NCBI GenBank assembly: GCA_946494345.1
Contig: CAMMBX010000009.1
Location: forward strand, 1 to 19,918
Reading direction: 5' to 3'
From: an uncultured Mycoplasmatota bacterium
GTDB taxonomy: Bacteria > Bacillota_I > Bacilli_A > RF39 > UBA660
DNA: 19,918 nt
Both the position numbers and the translations under genes were made by a program. The notes under the pieces are model-generated. The model was not told the DNA's origin. It saw nothing but the letters and a program-made list of their open reading frames with translations, and made no database searches. Each line of letters begins with the position of its first letter. Position 1 is the stretch's first letter. Positions 7,168 to 15,350 of the stretch are shown one piece after another.

Positions 7168-7362
7168 TTAGTCTTCCTTAACCTCAATCGCACCAGTAGG
7201 ACAAGAATCAGCAGCATCTCTTACTTCATCTTGAAGTTCATCTTTAACTTCTTCTACTTTCGCTTCACTTAGTCCCTCATCATTAAGTTCAAAAACATCA
7301 GGACAAATAGATGCACAAGCTCCGCATCCAATACAAGCATCTTTATTAACTTTTACTTTCAT
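7168..7362 (-). CDS. fer: Small [4Fe-4S] ferredoxin
   Basis: A 64-residue acidic electron carrier. ACIGCGAC supplies Cys10, Cys13 and Cys16, and SCPTGAI supplies the fourth ligand, Cys54: the single-cluster pattern of Bacillus-type ferredoxins. An extra Cys20 (ICPDVFE) is present, as in several clostridial relatives. I start it at the ATG at 7362, because AGAGAGGTGA on the minus strand (7377-7368) is correctly spaced for it; a GTG at 7371 lies within that site. The redox partner is not visible here. It has its own promoter and terminator and is divergent from the gene at 7467. After the TAA the frame continues EEKAA then TAA, perhaps a trimmed C-terminal tail. Confidence 0.92.
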   Translation of the reverse strand: MKVKVNKDACIGCGACASICPDVFELNDEGLSEAKVEEVKDELQDEVRDAADSCPTGAIEVKED

Positions 7363-7367
7363 TTCTG

Positions 7368-7377
7368 TCACCTCTCT
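7368..7377 (-). promoter_or_regulatory. Ribosome binding site deciding the ferredoxin start
   Basis: AGAGAGGTGA on the minus strand ends five bases before the ATG at 7362 and overlaps the alternative GTG at 7371, which favours the ATG. Confidence 0.7.
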
Positions 7378-7380
7378 TTA

Positions 7381-7386
7381 ATTATA
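7381..7386 (-). promoter_or_regulatory. -10 box of the ferredoxin promoter
   Basis: TATAAT on the minus strand, 19 bases before the ferredoxin ATG. No good -35 box is seen at the expected distance (TAGGCA at best), so this is a partial call. Confidence 0.45.
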
Positions 7387-7410
7387 TCTTATTTTTCCCA
7401 TTTTGCCTAC

Positions 7411-7439
7411 TTTAAATTTTCTTAATAGTATGATATCAT
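7411..7439 (+). promoter_or_regulatory. Probable promoter of the tail-anchored protein gene
   Basis: TTTAAA (7411-7416), 17 bases, TATCAT (7434-7439), with TG at 7431-7432. It is divergent from the ferredoxin promoter. Both boxes deviate from consensus. Confidence 0.45.
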
Positions 7440-7466
7440 TAAAGTAATAGTAAAGTAGGTGATAGT

Positions 7467-8318
7467 GTGGGACGAATGGAACGGTATGATAATTCTAATA
7501 GACATCAAGTTAGAAGTAGAACAGAGAAGAACCAAGACTTATATAATGATTTAGGAAAACTAGAAAAATATACTACAATAACTGATGTATCTAAAATAGA
7601 TGCTGTTGAATTAAATGCTGCCAAAAAGAATTATCGTACAAGAGAAGGATATCATAGCTTAAAAGACTATGACTTAAATATAGAAAAACCACTAGTTAGA
7701 AAAGAGTTAGATGAGTTTAACTTTCTTTATAATAATGAACATAAAACCTATGATATTAATAGAGTCTTAGAAGAAGCAAAAGAATTAAGAGAAAAGGATA
7801 ATTTAGAAAAGAAACGGAAACTACATAATGAGAAATATAACATTCTAGAAAGTAGTGAAGAAGATTTAGAAAAATTTAAAGAAGAAACAAAACTTCGTCA
7901 TAAACCTATAGAAAATGAAGAAGAGTTAGAAGAGTTAATCCACACTATTACATCAAAAGAACTAAGAGAAGAAATAGATAAAGCTACTGATAATACTAAT
8001 AGCCTTTTAAGTGATTTAATGGCTACTAATATTAATGAAGAAGTTTTAAAACCTATCGCTACTAAGATAGAAGATAATAAAAAAGAAGATGATACTAAAA
8101 AATTAGATAAAATAAAAGATAAGACTAAAGATTTATCTAATGAAATAGATAAATCATTCTACACCAAAAGTCTTGATTTAAGTGAAGAAGACTTTGAAAC
8201 TGATGATGAAGATAATGTTAAACCATCAAAATTTATAGGGTTTATTAAATTTTTATTTTCTGTAATATTAATACTAGCAGTTGGTTTTGGTGTTTATTAT
8301 GTAATTACAAACTTTTAA
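7467..8318 (+). CDS. Charged, tail-anchored membrane protein of unknown function
   Basis: 283 residues, highly charged over the first 250 and rich in Lys, Glu, Asp and Asn, ending in one membrane helix (about 260-281), so most of it should face the cytoplasm. A better-structured N-terminal part contains YTTITDVSKIDA (35-46) and YHSLKDYDLNIEKP (62-75). A likely coiled coil (about 98-175) and a low-complexity Lys/Asp segment (200-225) follow. The start is a GTG with AGGTGA (7457-7462) four bases upstream; an ATG three codons later is too far from that site. It is a single-gene unit closed by a strong terminator. The layout recalls tail-anchored cytoskeletal or division adaptors, but I see no family motif. 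Confidence 0.75.
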   Translation: MGRMERYDNSNRHQVRSRTEKNQDLYNDLGKLEKYTTITDVSKIDAVELNAAKKNYRTREGYHSLKDYDLNIEKPLVRKELDEFNFLYNNEHKTYDINRVLEEAKELREKDNLEKKRKLHNEKYNILESSEEDLEKFKEETKLRHKPIENEEELEELIHTITSKELREEIDKATDNTNSLLSDLMATNINEEVLKPIATKIEDNKKEDDTKKLDKIKDKTKDLSNEIDKSFYTKSLDLSEEDFETDDEDNVKPSKFIGFIKFLFSVILILAVGFGVYYVITNF

Positions 8319-8360
8319 AAAATGTATATCAAAGTTCTTACAATTTGTATATTAAGCCTT

Positions 8361-8405
8361 AAGAGAATTAGAAAATAAAATATTTATTTTCTATTCTCTT
8401 TTATT
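8361..8405 (+). terminator. Strong terminator hairpin
   Basis: A long AT-rich stem: AAGAGAATTAGAAAATAAA (8361-8379) pairs with TTTATTTTCTATTCTCTT (8383-8400) with one bulged T and a 3-base loop, followed by TTATT. It ends the unit that starts at 7467. Confidence 0.8.
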
Positions 8406-8432
8406 GTGATGAGTTTTATGGTAAACTTTATA
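8404..8432 (+). promoter_or_regulatory. Possible promoter of the polC operon
   Basis: TTGTGA (8404-8409), 17 bases, TTTATA (8427-8432). An alternative extended -10 (TGGTAAACT, 8419-8427) overlaps it. A promoter is expected here because a terminator lies just upstream, but the exact boxes are uncertain. Confidence 0.35.
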
Positions 8433-8464
8433 TAAATAACAATGTTGATAAGGGGGAATAGAAA

Positions 8465-9304
8465 ATGAATTTAAACTTTGTTTTAAATGATTATGTTTTG
8501 ATTTGGAACCTTCTTTTTAGAGCTTCTATTTCTTCTAATATCCAAGGTTTTAAACAGAAGTTGTGGAAAAACTATCGTCATAGTTATAATGATTTATATA
8601 AAGAAGAAGAACATATTTTAAAAGATCCTAAAAATTATATTCCAGATGATGATGCTATTTTTGATATGGTAAAAAGTAGTGATGTTTATAAAGAAGTAAG
8701 AAATGAAACTGAAAAGTATCGTTTAGAATTATTACATACTTGGGATACTTTAAAAAAAGATATAAGTAAAAACCTAAAAGATATAATTAGATTTGATATT
8801 AAACTATATCATGTTTTAGTAGTAGATAAAAAATTAGATGTTATAGGTATGACTGTGCCTAAAAGTAGAAGAGTAAATACTATTACTTGGGGTAATAGAA
8901 AAGATAGTGATAATTATACTCTTGCTATTATCAATATTATTGAACATATTCTAAGAAAAGAACTTTCTAATTATCAAGTAGAATATAAAGATATAGTAGA
9001 TGCTATTATTGAACTTGCCATTGATAATGAATTAACATCTAGAACTTTAAAAAGAAGTGTTTATCTAAGAGGAGATAGTTCACTAAAATTTTTAAAAAGA
9101 CAACTATATCCTTATTTTCTAATGTATTTAGGTTATTCTAAAGAAGAAATACTAAATAGAATGTTAGAAGATAAGATTATCTTTGAACTTGATAAATATA
9201 CTTTTGAAAGAGGACTTGCAACAGTTGATTTAAAAACATTTATTGACTTTTGTATTAAAAATCAAAGACATATTCTAAAAATAAGCGATTTAGAAATTAT
9301 TTAA
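8465..9304 (+). CDS. Conserved-looking soluble protein upstream of polC, function unknown
   Basis: 279 residues without membrane helices or signal peptide. Visible segments are NDYVLIWNLLF at the N-terminus, the Tyr/Lys/Glu-rich stretch 74-107, a core YHVLVVDKKLDVIGMT (115-130), AIIELAIDNELTSR (180-193) and FLKRQLYPYFLMYLGYSKEE (209-228). I recall similar proteins in gut Firmicutes only as hypothetical. No HExxH, P-loop or other catalytic motif is seen. AAGGGGG (8450-8456) precedes the ATG by eight bases. Its TAA overlaps an ATG by one base, and the polC ribosome binding site starts just after it, so the two genes are translationally coupled. That suggests a job related to DNA replication or to matching PolC levels, but this is only contextual. 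Confidence 0.75.
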   Translation: MNLNFVLNDYVLIWNLLFRASISSNIQGFKQKLWKNYRHSYNDLYKEEEHILKDPKNYIPDDDAIFDMVKSSDVYKEVRNETEKYRLELLHTWDTLKKDISKNLKDIIRFDIKLYHVLVVDKKLDVIGMTVPKSRRVNTITWGNRKDSDNYTLAIINIIEHILRKELSNYQVEYKDIVDAIIELAIDNELTSRTLKRSVYLRGDSSLKFLKRQLYPYFLMYLGYSKEEILNRMLEDKIIFELDKYTFERGLATVDLKTFIDFCIKNQRHILKISDLEII

Positions 9305-9305
9305 T

Positions 9306-9311
9306 GAGGTG
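9306..9311 (+). promoter_or_regulatory. Ribosome binding site deciding the polC start
   Basis: GAGGTG ends four bases before the ATG at 9316. The earlier ATG at 9304 overlaps the stop of the preceding gene and has no such site, so 9316 is preferred. Confidence 0.7.
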
Positions 9312-9315
9312 CAGT

Positions 9316-12300
9316 ATGGAAAATAAGTTAAATCTATTCTTGAAAAAAATAAATCTTCAAAGTAACTATTTTGATTTTTTTAAAAATGCTACTTTAGATA
9401 AGATAATTATTAATAAAAATAATAAAAGCTTTTTAGTGAAAATGACTATTGATAAATATTTGCCTAAAGATATTTTAGTTAATTTAATAGAAAACAAATC
9501 TTTATTCGCTGATGATTTAACCTATAATTTTACTGTTAGAAACCCTGATAATAGTACTTTATTAGACTATTATCCTTATTTTCTAGATGTATTAAAATCT
9601 AAAGATAAAATAACACTAATAGATGTATATATGGATTCATTAGTCTATGAAGATGATACTCTAAGACTTATCGCTTATAATAAAAAAGAAGAAGATAGAT
9701 TAAAAAATATTAGTAATGATATAAATAATTTCTATCATAATATAGGTTTTAATGACTATATACCTGTTATCTTAAGAGAAGATGCTTTAATAGAAGAAGA
9801 GATAAGTAATGAACTTTCTAGTGTTGTTGTTCCCGAACCTATTAAAAAGGATGTTATTAAAGAAGAACCTAAACGTTATAATAATAGTGGAGCTCCTAGA
9901 AGAAGAAAAAGTACTGATGAAGGATGTATTTTAGGTAAAACTATTGATAGTGAACCTATTAAAATGAGTTTATTATTAGGAGAAGATAATGATGTAACAA
10001 TAGAAGGATATATCTTTGGTACTGATTATTTTGAGTCTAATAAAAGTAACTTTAAGATTATAACATTAAAAATGACTGATGAAACTGATAGTATTGCTTG
10101 TAAAGTATTTTGTAATGAAGAAGAAGAGTATGGAAGGCTTTGTAAAACCTTAAAAGTAGGAACTTGGCTTAAGATTAGAGGCTATACGAAAATAGATAGT
10201 TTTGCAAAAGATGAATTGGTCCTTAATGCTAGAGATATTATGCCAGTAGAACATGAGGAAGAAGAAATTACTGATGATGCGAAAGAAAAAAGAGTAGAGT
10301 TACATGCTCATACCATGATGAGTCAGATGGATGGAGTTGTAGATGAAGTAAAATTAGTAAAACAAGCGATGAAATGGGGTCATAAAGCTATCGCTATAAC
10401 AGATCATAACGGAGTTCAAGCCTTTCCTCATGTTTATAACTTAGTAAGAGATTATAATAAAGGTAAAGAAGCTAGTGACCAGTTTAAAGCTTTATATGGA
10501 ACAGAACTTGTTATGGTAGATGATAGTGTTGATGTTGTTATTAGACCAAATGATGGTAAACTATTAGACCAAACTTATGTTGTCTTTGACTTTGAAACAA
10601 CAGGTTTTAATGCTGGTGGTGCTGACTCTATTATTGAAATCGGTGCTGTTAAGATGAAAGGTGGAGAAATATTAGAACGTTATGATGAATTAATTAATCC
10701 TGGACGCCCTTTACCTGCTAAGATAACAGAGATAACTAATATAACTGATTTAATGCTAGAAGATAAAGATAATGAAGAAAATGCGGTTAAAAGGTTTATT
10801 GACTGGTTTGGTGACCTACCTATGGTCGCTCATAATGCTAAGTTCGATGTTTCTTTCTTAGAGATGGCTTATAAAAAATATAATCTAGGTGAGTTTAAGA
10901 ACCCTGTTATTGATACTCTTGAACTATCTAGAACGCTAGATAATAACTATGCCCGTCATAGCTTGTCCGCTTTAGTTAAAAGATATAATGTTCCTTGGGA
11001 TGAAGAGAGTCATCATAGAGGAGATTATGATGCTGAAGGTACGGCTTTAGTTCTTTATAAAATGTTAGAAAAACTAGATAGTAGAAATATAGAGACAATG
11101 AAAGAGTTATCTAATATTGTAGACTCTAAAGAGATGTATAAATATGGTAATACTAATCATATTAATATCATTGCTTTAAATAAAAAAGGTTTAAAGAACT
11201 TATTTAAGATAGTATCTTTTGCCAACACAACTTATCTATATAAAACTCCAAGAATACCAAGAAGTGTAATTAATGAGTATAGAGAAGGACTACTTATTGG
11301 TAGTGGTTGTTATGAAAGTGAAGTTTTTAAACAAGCGACTAGTAAGAGTGAAGAGGAACTATCTAATATTATTAGATTCTATGACTATGTAGAAGTACAA
11401 CCACCTGAATGTTATTCTCACTTAGTAGAAACAGGTGACTTTGCTAATGAGGGTGAAGTAATTAGTAATATTAAGAAAATAATTAATACGACGATAGAAG
11501 CTGGTAAATTGATAGTAGCAACAGGAGATGTTCATCATTTAACTCGTGAAGATAAAATTTATCGTGAGATTATTGTTAATCAAAAAGTACCAGGAGGAGG
11601 ACGTCATCCTCTAGCAAGAGGTGGTATAAAAAATATTCCCTCAAATCACTTTAGAACGACAACAGAAATGCTAGAAAATTTCTCATTCTTAGATGATAAA
11701 ACAAGAAAACTTATCGTTATAGATAATCCTAATAAAATCGCTGATATGGCGGAAATTATAGAAGTTATCATTGAAACAGGAGGAATCCCTTTCTCTCCTA
11801 AAATTGATAAAAGTGTAGAAACTGTTACTGACTTAGTCTTTACAAAAGCAAGTGATATGTATGGTGATCCTCTACCTTATAATATAGAAGAGAGAATTAG
11901 TAAAGAGTTATATGGTGATGGTGTTTATGAAGCGATAGAAGCTAAACTAAAAAGAGAAGAACCTAATCTTAGTGGTGATGACTTTACTAAAAAATTATAT
12001 GCTAACCTACACAGTACCCTTTTAAAAGGTTTTGATGAAGTAAAAAGAGTAATTAAAGAAAATCTTAAAATAATAGATCCTGATATAACCGATGAAGATT
12101 TAGAGAAAACACTTAAGAAAAACTTAGGTGGTGTCATTGGTGGAGGCTTTGATGTTATCTACCTAATCGCTCAAAAGTTAGTTAAACATTCTAATGATGA
12201 TGGATATATAGTTGGTTCCCGTGGTTCAGTTGGCTCAAGCTTTGTTGCAACTATGATGGGAATAACGGAAGTTAATCCTCTTCCTGCTCATTATTTATGT

Positions 12301-13929
12301 CGTAATAAAGATTGTAAATATTCTGAGTTTATTAATGATGATGGCGAACCTTATGGTAAAGACTACTCATCAGGTTATGACTTACCAGATAAAACTTGTC
12401 CTAAATGTGGAAAACCTATGGGTAAAGAAGGACAAGATATGCCATTTGCAACCTTCCTAGGTTTTAATGCTGATAAAGTTCCTGATATTGACCTTAACTT
12501 CTCAGGAGAATATCAATGGAAAGCTCATGAATATACCAAAGTCCTATTCGGAGTTGATAATGTTTATCGTGCTGGAACCATTGGTACTGTCGCTGAAAAA
12601 ACTGCTTACGGTTATGTTAGAGGTTACTTTGAAGAACATGGAATTGTAGGTAAAAGAAGTACCGAGATTGAACGACTTGCAAAAGGATGTACTGGTGTTA
12701 AAAGAACAACAGGACAACATCCTGGAGGTATCGTTGTTATACCAGGTTATATGGATGTCTTTGATTTTACACCATTCCAGTATCCTGCTGATGATAACAC
12801 TTCTTTATGGCGAACAACACACTTTGATTACCATGCTATTGACCAAGATGTTTTAAAACTTGATATCCTAGGTCACGATGATCCTACCGTCCTTAGAATG
12901 TTACAAGACCTATCCGGTATTGATATTACAACTCTACCAATGGATGATAAGAAAATATTTTCTATTCTAACAAGTCCAGAAGCTTTAGGAGTAAAAGAAG
13001 AAGATATTTTATGTCCAACAGGAACATTAGGGCTACCTGAACTTGGAACCCGTTTTGTTATTCAAATGCTTGTTGAGACAAAGCCAAGTACTTTCTCAGA
13101 ATTAGTTAAAATATCAGGCCTATCACACGGTACTGATGTTTGGGCAGGAAATGCCAGTGAATTAATAAAGAATAACATTGTTCCTTTTAAAGATGTTATA
13201 GGATGCCGTGATGATATTATGGTTAATCTAATGAACTGGGGTATGAAACCTATTAGAGCCTTTAAAATAATGGAGCACGTTAGAAAAGGTAAAGCGACAA
13301 AAGATCCTGAAACTTGGAAGGGTATGGTTGAAGAAATGAGAGCAGCGAATGTACCAGAGTGGTATATTGAGTCATGTCACAAAATAAAGTACATGTTCCC
13401 AAAAGCCCATGCTTGTGCCTATGTTATGAGTGCTATTAGAATCGCTTGGTTTAAAGTCTATAAACCATTATTCTACTATGCGGCTTTCTTCTCAATTAGA
13501 GTAGATGACTTTGATATTGAGACCATGATAAAAGGTTATAATGCTATTAAAATAAGATATGAAGATTTAATGGCTAAAGGTTTTGAAGCGACTAATAAAG
13601 AGACAAATATAATAGAATCATTACATGTTGCTTTAGAGGCAACAGCACGTGGTATTAAATTTGCACCAATCTCTTTAGAAAAAAGTGATGCGACAAGATT
13701 TGTTGTTGATACTGAACATGAAAATACTTTAATACCACCATTTAAAACAATAGATGGACTAGGTGTTACAGTTGCTAAAACAATAGTAGATGCAAGAGAA
13801 CAAGGACCTTTCTTAAGTAAAGAAGACTTACAAAAACGTGGTAAAGTTTCAAAGACACTAACCGATAAGATGGCAGAAATGGGTATAATTAATGAATTAC
13901 CAGACTCTAATCAGTTAAGTTTGTTTTAG
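9316..13929 (+). CDS. polC: DNA polymerase III alpha subunit, PolC type, with proofreading exonuclease
   Basis: A replicative polymerase of 1537 residues. In order it has an N-terminal region, an OB fold (about 220-310), a PHP domain opening at VELHAHT (His330, His332), an inserted DEDDh 3'-5' exonuclease (Asp425, Glu427, Asp511, His567, Asp572), the rest of the PHP domain, then the polymerase. The polymerase shows GSRGSVGSSF, a four-cysteine zinc site (Cys995, 1000, 1028, 1031), the catalytic PDIDLNFSG (Asp1057, Asp1059) and KLDILGHDDPT (Asp1183). The spacing of these aspartates fits Geobacillus PolC. The C-terminus NQLSLF is a sliding-clamp binding motif. Bacillus PolC has about 1437 residues; much of the excess is a charged segment at about 867-934, between EERISKEL and GGGFDVIYLI. 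All catalytic residues are present, so it should be active. Confidence 0.97.
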   Translation: MENKLNLFLKKINLQSNYFDFFKNATLDKIIINKNNKSFLVKMTIDKYLPKDILVNLIENKSLFADDLTYNFTVRNPDNSTLLDYYPYFLDVLKSKDKITLIDVYMDSLVYEDDTLRLIAYNKKEEDRLKNISNDINNFYHNIGFNDYIPVILREDALIEEEISNELSSVVVPEPIKKDVIKEEPKRYNNSGAPRRRKSTDEGCILGKTIDSEPIKMSLLLGEDNDVTIEGYIFGTDYFESNKSNFKIITLKMTDETDSIACKVFCNEEEEYGRLCKTLKVGTWLKIRGYTKIDSFAKDELVLNARDIMPVEHEEEEITDDAKEKRVELHAHTMMSQMDGVVDEVKLVKQAMKWGHKAIAITDHNGVQAFPHVYNLVRDYNKGKEASDQFKALYGTELVMVDDSVDVVIRPNDGKLLDQTYVVFDFETTGFNAGGADSIIEIGAVKMKGGEILERYDELINPGRPLPAKITEITNITDLMLEDKDNEENAVKRFIDWFGDLPMVAHNAKFDVSFLEMAYKKYNLGEFKNPVIDTLELSRTLDNNYARHSLSALVKRYNVPWDEESHHRGDYDAEGTALVLYKMLEKLDSRNIETMKELSNIVDSKEMYKYGNTNHINIIALNKKGLKNLFKIVSFANTTYLYKTPRIPRSVINEYREGLLIGSGCYESEVFKQATSKSEEELSNIIRFYDYVEVQPPECYSHLVETGDFANEGEVISNIKKIINTTIEAGKLIVATGDVHHLTREDKIYREIIVNQKVPGGGRHPLARGGIKNIPSNHFRTTTEMLENFSFLDDKTRKLIVIDNPNKIADMAEIIEVIIETGGIPFSPKIDKSVETVTDLVFTKASDMYGDPLPYNIEERISKELYGDGVYEAIEAKLKREEPNLSGDDFTKKLYANLHSTLLKGFDEVKRVIKENLKIIDPDITDEDLEKTLKKNLGGVIGGGFDVIYLIAQKLVKHSNDDGYIVGSRGSVGSSFVATMMGITEVNPLPAHYLCRNKDCKYSEFINDDGEPYGKDYSSGYDLPDKTCPKCGKPMGKEGQDMPFATFLGFNADKVPDIDLNFSGEYQWKAHEYTKVLFGVDNVYRAGTIGTVAEKTAYGYVRGYFEEHGIVGKRSTEIERLAKGCTGVKRTTGQHPGGIVVIPGYMDVFDFTPFQYPADDNTSLWRTTHFDYHAIDQDVLKLDILGHDDPTVLRMLQDLSGIDITTLPMDDKKIFSILTSPEALGVKEEDILCPTGTLGLPELGTRFVIQMLVETKPSTFSELVKISGLSHGTDVWAGNASELIKNNIVPFKDVIGCRDDIMVNLMNWGMKPIRAFKIMEHVRKGKATKDPETWKGMVEEMRAANVPEWYIESCHKIKYMFPKAHACAYVMSAIRIAWFKVYKPLFYYAAFFSIRVDDFDIETMIKGYNAIKIRYEDLMAKGFEATNKETNIIESLHVALEATARGIKFAPISLEKSDATRFVVDTEHENTLIPPFKTIDGLGVTVAKTIVDAREQGPFLSKEDLQKRGKVSKTLTDKMAEMGIINELPDSNQLSLF

Positions 13930-13957
13930 TTGCCAAAGTAACAAAAAGTGCTATAAT
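13930..13957 (+). promoter_or_regulatory. Promoter of the laccase-domain gene
   Basis: TTGCCA (13930-13935), 16 bases, TATAAT (13952-13957), with TG at 13949-13950. It begins right after the polC stop. Confidence 0.7.
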
Positions 13958-13996
13958 ATAGTCACATTTGCTTGAAGGTGAGAAAGGAGGCAAAGA

Positions 13997-14761
13997 ATGA
14001 AAGTAAGTTTTATAAATAAAAAGATATATATAAATAGTATAATAAAGCTATCAGAAGTTGGGTTTGATACTATATATGCAAATGAAGATGACAATTTTAC
14101 TATTATGTATAATGCTGATACACCAAAAGTTACACCAGCTACTCCTGGTACTGCTATTGGCTTTAATGTATCAGATGCTGCTAATATCATCGCTATGAAT
14201 ACTAAGACAATGGAAGCAACTTCTACTTTCTGTCCAGGTACTCATATTGATGCTAAAGTTCCAGAAGGTATTGCAGCAGTTACAGGTGGAAATCCTGAAG
14301 ATATAATTGTTGATGTTTCACCTTTCACCCATGTTTTACCTGTTTATAATGCCAATGATAAAAATTGGATGCCAGGTTATATAAATGATTCTAAAGTTTG
14401 GGATGGAACATTATATAGAGATGAAAAAACAGGAATATTATATATTGATCAATTAAAAGCAATAAGGAAACAGTTACTTTCAAGTGGTATAAAAGAAGAA
14501 AATATTACTTGGGGTGAAGATTCTTATTACACAACAGATAAAAATGGTGAATATCTTTATCCATCAAGTCAAAGAACAAGATTACAACCAGATATGTTGA
14601 GTAAAGGTGATTTTATAATTGATGAAACAGGACAATATAGTAATAATCCTAGTCAAGATGGTAGATTTATGCATGGTGTTGCCTTATTAGAAGAGACTAA
14701 AGAACCTTATGCTAATGAAGACATTAAAGTTTATAGTTATGGTTCAGCTAGAAGAAGATAG
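13997..14761 (+). CDS. Divergent laccase-domain (YfiH/PgeF-like) protein
   Basis: 254 residues, soluble, with no signal peptide. The pattern GFNVSDAANIIAMN (55-68), then ATSTFCPGTHIDAKVP, NPEDIIVDVSP (99-109), IDQLKAIRKQLLSSGI (150-165) and YLYPSSQRTR with DGRFMHGV (221-228) follows the layout of Cu-oxidase_4 (YfiH/PgeF/YlmD) proteins. These act on purine nucleosides or edit peptidoglycan precursors. The usual TADC and AHAGWRG metal ligands are not intact: the Cys position reads Ala, and the His region reads FCPGTHI. Activity may therefore be altered or lost. AAAGGAGG is six bases before the ATG, a strong site, and a dedicated promoter suggests good expression. A remote relative of another fold is possible. 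Confidence 0.6.
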   Translation: MKVSFINKKIYINSIIKLSEVGFDTIYANEDDNFTIMYNADTPKVTPATPGTAIGFNVSDAANIIAMNTKTMEATSTFCPGTHIDAKVPEGIAAVTGGNPEDIIVDVSPFTHVLPVYNANDKNWMPGYINDSKVWDGTLYRDEKTGILYIDQLKAIRKQLLSSGIKEENITWGEDSYYTTDKNGEYLYPSSQRTRLQPDMLSKGDFIIDETGQYSNNPSQDGRFMHGVALLEETKEPYANEDIKVYSYGSARRR

Positions 14762-14783
14762 ATTTAACTCTACTTCTTTTTTT
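14752..14783 (+). terminator. Terminator overlapping the stop of the laccase-domain gene
   Basis: AAGAAGATAG (14752-14761) pairs with CTACTTCTT (14770-14778) with one bulged A and an 8-base loop, followed by a T-run to 14783. The stem contains the TAG stop. Confidence 0.7.
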
Positions 14784-14840
14784 GTAGGAGCATTTTATAA
14801 AAATAAAGCCTTAAAATAGTAGAAACTTTTTCTTTAGATA

Positions 14841-14852
14841 TGGTATTATAAT
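14841..14852 (+). promoter_or_regulatory. -10 region of the orphan gene at 14874
   Basis: TGGTATTATAAT holds both a TG-extended TATTAT (14844-14849) and a TATAAT (14847-14852). No good -35 box is seen. Confidence 0.4.
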
Positions 14853-14873
14853 AAAGAAAGAGGGTCTTATATA

Positions 14874-15320
14874 ATGAGAAGAGTAACAGCAGTAGGGCAG
14901 TATGGAAATGTTGTTATGGATGAAGTAGCAACTGAAGGTAAAGAAATAACGCATAATGAAATGCTATATAATATGTTTGAAGAACTATTGAAACCCTTAC
15001 AAGGAGAAAAAGTAGAAGGGGATTTAATTAGTATATGGCCAAATGCCGGTTTAATTACTAAATATTTAGATATGATGGTGTATTTAGAAACTACATATGA
15101 TGATGCTATTGTTAATCATCCAGTATGCATTATTCCTCAAACAGTAAGTGAGAGCCAGTTAAACTATTATGATGAAAACTATTTGCATAGTATAGATACT
15201 TTTATACCTATATATTATAATGGCGAAGAATTTAAACTATTGGGCGATAGTTATCTTGATAGTTATGAATTGCAAAATATAATAAAATCTAAATTAGCAT
15301 CTAAAAAATTCACTGCATGA
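14874..15320 (+). CDS. Small protein of unknown function
   Basis: 148 residues that I do not recognise. It is soluble and mildly acidic, with one cysteine (Cys85). Notable segments are MRRVTAVGQYGNVVMDEVA at the start, ISIWPNAGLITKYLDMMVYL (52-71), HPVCIIPQTVSESQLNYYDE (82-101) and a C-terminal YELQNIIKSKLASKKF. AAAGAGGG (14857-14864) lies nine bases before the ATG. The stop is TGA followed at once by TAA, the only TGA stop in the window. It forms a one-gene unit with its own -10 region and terminator, wedged between housekeeping genes, which is compatible with late gain, but its base composition does not stand out. Confidence 0.7.
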   Translation: MRRVTAVGQYGNVVMDEVATEGKEITHNEMLYNMFEELLKPLQGEKVEGDLISIWPNAGLITKYLDMMVYLETTYDDAIVNHPVCIIPQTVSESQLNYYDENYLHSIDTFIPIYYNGEEFKLLGDSYLDSYELQNIIKSKLASKKFTA

Positions 15321-15350
15321 TAATATCTTAATATTATATTAAAAAGTCAC

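Noticed and set aside
7363..7371. GTG start for the ferredoxin
   Set aside because: The GTG is part of the ribosome binding site serving the ATG at 7362, and ferredoxins of this type begin near MKVKVN.
9304..9315. ATG at 9304 as the polC start
   Set aside because: GAGGTG at 9306-9311 is correctly placed only for the ATG at 9316.
11925..12137. Minus-strand open frame inside polC
   Set aside because: Shadow of polC; Leu/Ser-rich translation typical of antisense of AT-rich coding sequence.
12467..12856. Two short plus-strand frames inside polC
   Set aside because: They overlap the conserved polymerase core in another frame and have no independent signals.
13951..14190. Minus-strand open frame over the start of the laccase-domain gene
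   Set aside because: It runs against a gene with a strong promoter and ribosome binding site; shadow frame.
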